From Xanthobacteraceae bacterium (GTDB lineage Bacteria > Pseudomonadota > Alphaproteobacteria > Rhizobiales > Xanthobacteraceae), in contig JAIESC010000062.1 of assembly GCA_019746355.1 (NCBI GenBank), positions 1 to 64,000 of the forward strand: DNA of 64,000 nt, read 5' to 3'. This document shows positions 16,376 to 23,415 of this stretch, piece after piece (the stretch's first letter is position 1; each line of letters starts with the position of its first letter). Both the position numbers and the translations under genes were made by a program. Under the pieces are notes generated by a model that was not told the DNA's origin, searched no databases, and worked only from the letters and a program-made list of their open reading frames with translations.

Positions 16376-16869
16376 GCAACGTCGCCGTCTATTCCCACAC
16401 GCATTCTGTCACGTACGTGGCCGACAACATCCTCAGGAGCTTCAAGGACATCATCCGGCTCAGCGGCCTCGATCCGACCAACCTGGTCGAGAGCTGGGAC
16501 AGCAAGATGCTCGCGCTCAAGACTTGGCTGCAGTCGGGTCACCTCGAGCGCGTCGTGCTGGAGGTGTTCAATCCGACCACGGACGCGCTGATCGGCCGCT
16601 GGGACATCGAAGTCGTTTACGGCGCCGCAGGCGATGGCAGCTTTTGGACCGACATCGAGCAGATCAAGTACCACATCCGCAAAGCCGGCCTGTGGCCCAG
16701 CCAAGCGCGCTACCGGCTTCTCATGCACAACCGCGACGGCCGTCCTGATGTCCAGGGCTGGGGGCCGGCGCAGTACCGCTCGACGGAAGGCTTCGCGCGT
16801 CAGAGCCTCGGCTCGACCATCGAACACAACGGATTGGGCGGCAGCGCCGCATATTGGAGGAAGCTCTGA
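16372..16869 (+). CDS. cap7: Bacterial HORMA domain protein of type III CBASS (Cap7)
   Basis: Encodes 165 residues. The N-terminus [20 protein letters not shown] and the following [16 protein letters not shown] are the hallmark of the bacterial HORMA1/2 family. The [20 protein letters not shown] and [20 protein letters not shown] blocks are also typical; the last is the mobile safety-belt region. In known systems the closed HORMA protein binds and activates the CD-NTase, probably after sensing a phage peptide. It overlaps both flanking genes by one to four bases. Confidence 0.92.
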   Translation: MSNVAVYSHTHSVTYVADNILRSFKDIIRLSGLDPTNLVESWDSKMLALKTWLQSGHLERVVLEVFNPTTDALIGRWDIEVVYGAAGDGSFWTDIEQIKYHIRKAGLWPSQARYRLLMHNRDGRPDVQGWGPAQYRSTEGFARQSLGSTIEHNGLGGSAAYWRKL

Positions 16870-17768
16870 TGCTGACGCTCGACGAAGCCTTTCGGAAGTT
16901 CAAGAGCCGTCTAGAGCTCAATGACCGGGAGCAGAAGAACGCGTCGGACCGGCACAACGAAGTCCGAGATTATCTTGGCACGAAGTTCGCCATCGACCGG
17001 AGCTTCCTCACCGGATCCTACGCGCGCTACACCAAGACGAAGCCGCTCAAGGACATCGACATCTTCTTCGAGTTGGCCGATTCGGAACGGCACTACCGGT
17101 CCGAAGTGCCGAGCGCGGTGCTGAACGACTTCTATGACGCGCTCGTCGAAAAGTACGGCGGCAAGGCCGTCCGGAAGCAGAGCCGCTCGGTTAACGTGGA
17201 CTTCGGCGTGGTGGTCGACGCCGACGACAACACCGACTACCGGGTGGTCAGTGTCGACGTCGTCCCGGCGTTCGCCGACGGCGACAACTATGAAATCCCC
17301 GACAGCGAAGTCGGCAAATGGATCAAGACCAATCCGGAGGTCCATGCCGCCAAAGCCACTGCCGCGCACCAGGCCTTCTCAAACGAATGGAAGGGCCTGA
17401 TGCGCATGGTCAAATACTGGAACAACAATCCGGCGCATGGCGAAAAGCCGATCAAGCCATCGTTCCTGATCGAGGTGATGAGCCTGCAGTGCCTGCACGG
17501 CGGCTGGCAGGGGCGCTTCGACTACGAGCTCCAGGGGCTCTTCACGACGCTCGCCGACCGGATCTTTGATACCTGGCCGGATCCCGCGGACCTCGGCCCT
17601 GCCGTGAGCAACGGCATGGATGCAAAGGCGAAGCAGCGCGCACGCGATCTCCTGTTGGCAGCGAGCCGCTCGGCGACACTGGCGATCGATCAGGCGCGCC
17701 GCGGGCGGAACGGCGAAGCGTTGAAGACGTGGCGGGCGCTATTCGGGCCGAAGTTTCCGCTGTCCTGA
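16869..17768 (+). CDS. CD-NTase (cGAS/DncV-like nucleotidyltransferase) of CBASS
   Basis: Encodes 299 residues. The nucleotidyltransferase motif is [20 protein letters not shown], with G49-S50 and metal ligands D62 and D64; the third carboxylate is D130 in [11 protein letters not shown]-NTases make cyclic oligonucleotides in response to infection. Because the paired effector is NucC, which is activated by cyclic tri-AMP, that product is inferred here. The clade (CdnC or CdnD) is not decided. The stop of the HORMA gene and this ATG share one base (TGATG). Confidence 0.92.
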   Translation: MLTLDEAFRKFKSRLELNDREQKNASDRHNEVRDYLGTKFAIDRSFLTGSYARYTKTKPLKDIDIFFELADSERHYRSEVPSAVLNDFYDALVEKYGGKAVRKQSRSVNVDFGVVVDADDNTDYRVVSVDVVPAFADGDNYEIPDSEVGKWIKTNPEVHAAKATAAHQAFSNEWKGLMRMVKYWNNNPAHGEKPIKPSFLIEVMSLQCLHGGWQGRFDYELQGLFTTLADRIFDTWPDPADLGPAVSNGMDAKAKQRARDLLLAASRSATLAIDQARRGRNGEALKTWRALFGPKFPLS

Positions 17769-17801
17769 GCGGCACGCGGCTCATCTCGAGGGAGAAGACA
17801 A

Positions 17802-18527
17802 ATGGCTGAATGGTCACTGGGCGGGCTCTTGGCGTCTCTGCACGAGGATATCCAGCAGAAGCTCTCTATCGTGAGAAAGACCCTGAATCACCCGGGAACC
17901 AAGGGTGACGCAAGCGAGAACGTCTGGATCGAGATGCTCGAGACGTACCTGCCGCAGCGCTATCAGGCTGCCAGCGCGCACGTCGTCGACAGCTTGGGGC
18001 AATTCAGCCAGCAGATCGATGTGGTGGTCTTCGACCGGCAATATTCGCCGTTCATCTTCAACTACCAGGGCCAGACCATCATTCCGGCCGAGAGCGTGTA
18101 CGGCGTCTTTGAGGCGAAGCAGTCGGCGAACGCCGACATGGTCGCCTACGCGCAGCAGAAGGTGGCCAGCGTTCGCCGACTGCACCGCACGAGCCTGCCG
18201 ATCCCGCACGCCGGCGGCACCTATCCGCCGAAGCCTTTGATCCCCATTCTCGGTGGCCTGCTGACGTTCGAAAGCGGCTGGAATCCGGCGCTGGGCTGTT
18301 CCTTCGAGCAGGCCCTGGGGAAAGAGACGGGAGACGGCCGCCTGAACATCGGCTGCGTCGCCGCGCATGGCCATTTCTTTTTCGACGAGAAGGCTGGCCA
18401 GTATCAGATGGTGAGCGAGGGCAAGCCGGCGACGGCCTTCCTCTTCAAGCTGATCGCGCAGCTCCAATTCAGCGGAACCGTTCCGATGATCGACGTCGAG
18501 GCGTACGCCAAGTGGCTTTTGAAATGA
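17802..18527 (+). CDS. nucC: CBASS effector endonuclease NucC
   Basis: Encodes 241 residues, the same length as E. coli NucC. NucC is a restriction-fold DNA nuclease that assembles into hexamers on binding cyclic tri-AMP and destroys the chromosome, aborting infection. The active-site residues fall where expected: D73 in QIDVVVFDRQ, and E104 and K106 in YGVFEAKQS. The fragments KGDASENVWIEMLETYLPQR and HRTSLPIPHAGGTYPPKPLI also match. The start is supported by GAGGGAGAAG six bases upstream. It follows the CD-NTase by 33 bases. Confidence 0.95.
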   Translation: MAEWSLGGLLASLHEDIQQKLSIVRKTLNHPGTKGDASENVWIEMLETYLPQRYQAASAHVVDSLGQFSQQIDVVVFDRQYSPFIFNYQGQTIIPAESVYGVFEAKQSANADMVAYAQQKVASVRRLHRTSLPIPHAGGTYPPKPLIPILGGLLTFESGWNPALGCSFEQALGKETGDGRLNIGCVAAHGHFFFDEKAGQYQMVSEGKPATAFLFKLIAQLQFSGTVPMIDVEAYAKWLLK

Positions 18528-18577
18528 ATACCGGAACCGCCGAACGAGCAGCGTCAGCCTGAAGGTGAGGTATGCGA

Positions 18578-19762
18578 ATGTCTGACGAACCAGCAATTTC
18601 CGCGCCAAAGAGCAAAAAACTTGCCATCTTTTTGGATGGCACGTGGAATGCCGTCGACGACAACACGAACGTCTGGCGCATGAAGGCGTTGTGCGCAACC
18701 TCGAGCAGCGAGGGAGCGCCGCAACTCGTCTACTACGACATCGGCGTCAACGGCTTCGTCGGCGGCACGGTGGGCAAGGGGCTCAGCCAAAACGTCCGGG
18801 AAGCCTACGAGTGGCTGATCGACAACTACAACATCGGCGACGACATCTTCATCTTCGGTTTCAGCCGCGGCGCCTACACGGCGCGCAGCTTGGCCGGATT
18901 GATTGCCAAGCACGGACTGCTGAAGCCCGGTTCGCCGCTCGGGGTCGCACAGATCTTCGCCCGGTACCAAAGGCCCGATGACCGGACCTTGTGGAAGCTC
19001 GGCGAACTCCAAGCGCAAGGTGCATTGACGAATGTGACTCTCGAGGAGCAGTGGATGATGAAGTACTCCCAACCCGTCAAGATCAAGATGGTCGGCGTCT
19101 GGGATACCGTTGGCTCGCTCGGCATACCATTCTTCAGCATTGCGGGCATCAGCCGATCGACGTTCGGTTGGCTGCATACTGGGCTCAGGCTTTCAATCGA
19201 AAACGGGTATCACGCCCTTGCCATCGACGAGCACAGAAGGGATTTTGCGCCGACGCTGTGGAGCGTGCGGTGGCCTAACGATCCAAAGGCCGTCTTCGCA
19301 GCTCCGCGTCCTCTCGCCAGCGTGGAGCAGAGGTGGTTCGCCGGCGCCCACGCCAACGTCGGCGGCGGATATGCGAGCGATCTTCTGGCCCAGGTTCCCT
19401 TGCGCTGGCTCATGAAGAACGCGTCGCGGCATGGTCTTGTTTTTCGCAATGATGTTGAACTGGATGGGGACGTGCTGACAGCGGCAATGGCCGACTCATA
19501 CAAAGCATTTATGGGCGGAATCTATTCGAAGGTTTCCAGACGCTACTATCGGGCGATCGGGGCGGCTCCGGAGGCGCGAGAAGGCGGAACACACACGAAT
19601 GTCAACGAGACAATCGATGGGTCGGTATTCGAACGCTGGCGCTCACGATCTGACTACCGGCCACCGAATCTTGCAGACTGGGCGAAGCGCAAAACGGTTG
19701 ATCCAACGAAGCTAAAAGGCTCCGTGCGGGCCGACAATCCCTCCGCTGCGGCGCCTGATTAA
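18578..19762 (+). CDS. DUF2235 alpha/beta-hydrolase-like protein
   Basis: Encodes 394 residues. The N-terminus KKLAIFLDGTWNAVDDNTNV, the nucleophile motif GFSRGAYTAR (G-x-S-x-G), and WFAGAHANVGGGYASDLLAQ with the acid/histidine region are DUF2235 hallmarks. Relatives include type VI secretion phospholipase effectors of the Tle1 kind. Here there is no secretion locus; the gene follows nucC by 50 bases on the same strand, so it may be an accessory CBASS effector acting on membranes or nucleotides. ATG 18,578 is chosen because AAGGTGAGG lies eight bases upstream; ATG 18,572 is too close. Confidence 0.82.
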   Translation: MSDEPAISAPKSKKLAIFLDGTWNAVDDNTNVWRMKALCATSSSEGAPQLVYYDIGVNGFVGGTVGKGLSQNVREAYEWLIDNYNIGDDIFIFGFSRGAYTARSLAGLIAKHGLLKPGSPLGVAQIFARYQRPDDRTLWKLGELQAQGALTNVTLEEQWMMKYSQPVKIKMVGVWDTVGSLGIPFFSIAGISRSTFGWLHTGLRLSIENGYHALAIDEHRRDFAPTLWSVRWPNDPKAVFAAPRPLASVEQRWFAGAHANVGGGYASDLLAQVPLRWLMKNASRHGLVFRNDVELDGDVLTAAMADSYKAFMGGIYSKVSRRYYRAIGAAPEAREGGTHTNVNETIDGSVFERWRSRSDYRPPNLADWAKRKTVDPTKLKGSVRADNPSAAAPD

Positions 19763-19819
19763 AACGGTGAGCTACGCAACCCGACTGATAAGGAATCCGT
19801 AGAAATCTATCCAGTCACC

Positions 19820-19853
19820 AACTGATGAGGAAACACTCGAAACCTTATCAGTT
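19820..19853. terminator. Hairpin between convergent CBASS and helicase operons
   Basis: AACTGATGAGG pairs with CCTTATCAGTT (10 of 11 bp) around a 12-nt loop. A second small hairpin, GCGAGG/CCTCGC, follows at 19,857-19,873. There is no strong T run, but the site lies exactly between two convergent operons, so a bidirectional termination role is likely. Confidence 0.5.
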
Positions 19854-19897
19854 GATGCGAGGCTGTTCCTCGCAATCGTTCGGTCCCGCAGCCGATG

Positions 19898-22102
19898 TCA
19901 TGTGCCAGCAATCTGCCGGGCGACTGCCGGCACCGACCCGGGATCGAGCTTTTCGACGGCCAGAGCTATTTTGAGAAGTTCATCAGGCAAGAAGCTGTCG
20001 TACTTTTCTCGATAGAGCTTAGCTGCGTGGTCCGCCAGCACATGGCCTTCCACGGGCGCTGACCGCGCCAATTCGTGAAGAACTTCGAGAAGACTCGATG
20101 CTTCACAGTTCGACACTTCGATAGTGTGTCCTTCGGGGCTGGCTTCGAAGCCGCATTCCATCAAAGCGAGAGCAAGAGTTTCCAGCTTGATCGATCCCAC
20201 CCAGGGCAGAATAATGCAGCCGGTGCCGATCTGCAGAATGGCCTTGCGGTCAAGTCCCAGCGACACGAATGCATCCCGCGCTTCGGCCAACAGGCCGCGA
20301 GCGGTATTGTCGATAAACGCCGGCACATCGGTGCCTTGTAGTATGTGCTTCATCTGAGCAGCGATCCGATCATGCACGCCGGAAAGGTCGCCGCCGAACC
20401 GAGGCGGTAGGGCTGAGGGCGCGGCTTGAACTTCGATCAAGCGCGCCCGGACTTCGACTTTCAGAATGCGCCACCGCTTGCCGGAAAAGATAATCGTCTG
20501 GCCTGGCACGAGTGTCTTGTCGACCGGCACCGTGCCGAGCGTCTTGCCGTTGGCGATGACCCGGTATTCCTCGGGCGTCATGAACACGGCGTAGAATTCA
20601 TGGCCAGATGCAATCCGTTCGCCGGTCTTTCCAAGCATCAACGTCCGATCGGGCGCCATTTCGAGTAGCGCAATATCTGGCTGCGCCATGGACCGCAGCA
20701 GATCTGCAAACAGCTTTTGGTCAACCGCGCGAAATGGTCCCCGCAGGCAAAGGAGCTTGTAGACTGTCTCGGGGGCCAGGGCACCAAATTGGCAAATGAC
20801 TGCCAACACTTGGTGGAGCAGGGTCGACAAGTGCAGACCTGACCGCTGAGGCGGCTCGCACCATCGCTCGATCAGTAACTGAACCATTGCGATTGCCTGG
20901 ATGAGATGAAGCCGCAGTCGATCCGACACATGCAAGCTGGCGTCGAACTGCTCTTCAGCGATGTACATTCGCAATACGGCTGGTTGACCCGCGCGGCGAC
21001 CGGAGCGACCGAGACGCTGGCGCAGCGACGCGACGGACCAGCCGGCGCCGATCTGCGCAACGCTCTCTACATCGCCAATGTCAATGCCGAGCTCGAGCGT
21101 TGAGGTAGCAACCGCGGTTGTCGGCCTCGGGTCGTCGCGCAACCGCGACTCGACCATCTCCCTTTCGGATTTTGCGAGGTTGCCGTGATGGGCGAAAAAT
21201 TCGTTAGGCAACTTCCCTTCATCAGACATGGATCGGAGTCGATCGCTAAAGATTTCGACGTTCCGCCGCGAGCCGCCGAAAAGCAGGTTTCGCTTGCCGC
21301 GGAGCACTCGGAATAGATGCTCAGCCATTGCCGTATCGGCTTGCGAAGGCTGCGCTGCTTCTTCTTCTGTCTGGGGACGCCGCCATGTATATCCGCGGAC
21401 CTGCAGCAGCAGCTCTTGTTCGCCGTCCTCGCTGTTGATGACATTGACCGTGTCGCCTCCGCCAGGCCGGAGTTCGTCTCGCGCAAGCGCCATATCACCC
21501 AGAGTGGCTGAAAGTCCTACGCGATCAATGCGGTCGCGCTTTGCCGCGACCTCGATTCTGGTCAGGATCGACTGGAGCTGCCGGCCGCGCTCCGTCCCGA
21601 TAAATGCATGCAGTTCGTCGATGACAATCGCATCCAGCCGGCCGAACAGCCGCTCGGCCTCGCGTCCCCGGCGAACGAGTGTTGCTTCCAGGGATTCGGG
21701 CGTAATTAGAACGATTCCTTGCGGCCTCTCAATCGCGCGCCGTCGGGCATCCGACGATACGTCGCCATGCCAGCGATGCAGTGGCACATTACAGGTCTCA
21801 AGTAGAGATTCGAGCCGCCGGAACTGATCGTTGATAAGTGCCTTGAGTGGGCTCACATAGACGACAGCGAACCCAGGCTGTCCGCCATCCATGCGCGGCA
21901 GGATACGGCTTACGAGCGGTAAAAAGGCGGCCTCCGTCTTACCCGCTGCCGTACGCGCGGCGAGGATAACATCTCCACCGTCGAGGATCGCGGGGATGGC
22001 TTGTTCCTGGATGTCGCGAAGTTCGTTCCACCGTTGCTGCCAAACCCACTGCTTGACGGGTTCAGCAAGGCGCTCGAAGGCCGATGAAACAGTCGTGTTC
22101 AC
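19898..22102 (-). CDS. Lhr-like superfamily II helicase (BrxHI-type)
   Basis: Encodes 734 residues. Motifs: Walker A AARTAAGKTEAA (K55), VVYVSPLKALINDQ (Ia), LITPESLE, IDELHAF (DExH box), VGLSATLGD (motif III), STLELGIDIGDVE (V) and QRLGRSGRRAG (VI). This is a DNA or RNA unwinding protein of the Lhr type, found with BrxD-like ATPases in BREX-related and TerB-linked systems. The GTG start overlaps the stop of the upstream gene as GTGA, so translation is probably coupled. It is last in a three-gene operon. Confidence 0.85.
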   Translation of the reverse strand: MNTTVSSAFERLAEPVKQWVWQQRWNELRDIQEQAIPAILDGGDVILAARTAAGKTEAAFLPLVSRILPRMDGGQPGFAVVYVSPLKALINDQFRRLESLLETCNVPLHRWHGDVSSDARRRAIERPQGIVLITPESLEATLVRRGREAERLFGRLDAIVIDELHAFIGTERGRQLQSILTRIEVAAKRDRIDRVGLSATLGDMALARDELRPGGGDTVNVINSEDGEQELLLQVRGYTWRRPQTEEEAAQPSQADTAMAEHLFRVLRGKRNLLFGGSRRNVEIFSDRLRSMSDEGKLPNEFFAHHGNLAKSEREMVESRLRDDPRPTTAVATSTLELGIDIGDVESVAQIGAGWSVASLRQRLGRSGRRAGQPAVLRMYIAEEQFDASLHVSDRLRLHLIQAIAMVQLLIERWCEPPQRSGLHLSTLLHQVLAVICQFGALAPETVYKLLCLRGPFRAVDQKLFADLLRSMAQPDIALLEMAPDRTLMLGKTGERIASGHEFYAVFMTPEEYRVIANGKTLGTVPVDKTLVPGQTIIFSGKRWRILKVEVRARLIEVQAAPSALPPRFGGDLSGVHDRIAAQMKHILQGTDVPAFIDNTARGLLAEARDAFVSLGLDRKAILQIGTGCIILPWVGSIKLETLALALMECGFEASPEGHTIEVSNCEASSLLEVLHELARSAPVEGHVLADHAAKLYREKYDSFLPDELLKIALAVEKLDPGSVPAVARQIAGT

Positions 22103-23415
22103 AACCGCAGCCGAACAAGGTCGTCGTTGCCTGTGCCGTCCGCGTTGCCGACATCAAGACGTTCGGTTGCCGCTCCCTGATCCTGCTCGACGTCGATGCC
22201 GCCGATCAACGTGCGCCAATCGGTCTTGTTTTGATCAAGCACAGAGAGAAAATCGACAAACGCCTTGATGCTTGTGCGCGGAGTGCGGAAATAACTCTCG
22301 CCGATTCGCTGGCGACAATGCATGGCGAAGGCTGTCAGGGCCTCGTCCGGCACCAGATGCTTCTTTGAATCGCCAGTAGCGTGAACATGACGTAGCCTTT
22401 CGAACAGTACCAAAATCTCTTCCGGCGTCAGGTTCTGCAGCCGGATCACGGGACCCGAATAGTCCACAAGTCCGTCTTTGGCGAAGGTGTTGTCGGCAAG
22501 TCGTGACTGCAGCGCACCATTCGAATATAGCCCGCGTCGGGTATCGAGAACGAATTCGGGCGTGCCGCCTAAGGCGAACCCGATTCCATGTGCGTTGCCG
22601 TGCAAGATGTCATTGAGGATGCGAAGAACCTGGTCGTAGTTCAAATTGCGCGATTGTGCATGTTGAATCTTGTACAGCGAGACCAGCTCATCGAGACAAA
22701 CAAACAGTCCGTTGTAGCCGGCATGACGCACGAACCGGGCGAGCAGCTTCAAGCTGTCATAGACGTTGCTGTCATCGATGACAGTTCGAACGTCGAGATC
22801 TTTCCGAGCTTCGACCTTGGTCGAGTATTCGCCCCGTAGCCATCTCAGCGCGGCGTTCTGAAGCGTCTCATTGCCGTCTTCGTAACCGCGCGCGTAGGCA
22901 GCGATGACCGCGGCAAAGTCGTAGCCGCCGGTCATTTCACGGATATCATTCAAGGCGACCGCTATCTCATTCTCCACCGGACACTTCTTCTGCTTTGCGG
23001 CATCCAGGGCCTTGCCGATGAAGCGTTCGAGAACGTTGCGAAGTCCGCCGCCATCCGGGGCGGACTTTGTTGCAACGTTCTGAGCAAGTTCGGCGTAAAG
23101 CGCACGGGCTTGCCCACCCGTCGAGTGCAGGCGTTTGTCTGGCGATACGTCGGCCTGGGCAACCACCAAATTCTTTGCCAATGCGACCTGTCTGACGAGA
23201 AACAAGAAGAAGGTTTTTCCGGCGCCATAGTCACCGACGATGAAACGGACTGATCCTCCGCCACCGGCAACACGCTCGATATCGGCCAGGATAGCCTCGA
23301 TCTCGCGTTTCCGGCCGACCTGGATATGTTGCAACCCGATGCGCGGCACCACGCCTGACCGCAGCGCGTTGATGATGGTGTCTCGATCTTTCTGTTTGAT
23401 GGCAGGTTGGCTCAT
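22099..23415 (-). CDS. BrxD-like ATP-binding protein (DUF2791)
   Basis: Encodes 438 residues from MSQPAIKQKDRDTIINALRS. The Walker A motif is GDYGAGKTFF (K67). The sequences RFIVGDYGAGKTFFLFLVRQ and LFVCLDELVSLYKI (Walker B with DE), and NDILHGNAHGIGFALGGTPE, are typical of DUF2791/BrxD ATPases. These pair with Lhr-like helicases in predicted phage-defence loci. Overlaps with both neighbours (ATGA upstream, GTGA downstream) show a tight operon. Exact activity unknown. Confidence 0.85.
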   Translation of the reverse strand: MSQPAIKQKDRDTIINALRSGVVPRIGLQHIQVGRKREIEAILADIERVAGGGGSVRFIVGDYGAGKTFFLFLVRQVALAKNLVVAQADVSPDKRLHSTGGQARALYAELAQNVATKSAPDGGGLRNVLERFIGKALDAAKQKKCPVENEIAVALNDIREMTGGYDFAAVIAAYARGYEDGNETLQNAALRWLRGEYSTKVEARKDLDVRTVIDDSNVYDSLKLLARFVRHAGYNGLFVCLDELVSLYKIQHAQSRNLNYDQVLRILNDILHGNAHGIGFALGGTPEFVLDTRRGLYSNGALQSRLADNTFAKDGLVDYSGPVIRLQNLTPEEILVLFERLRHVHATGDSKKHLVPDEALTAFAMHCRQRIGESYFRTPRTSIKAFVDFLSVLDQNKTDWRTLIGGIDVEQDQGAATERLDVGNADGTGNDDLVRLRL

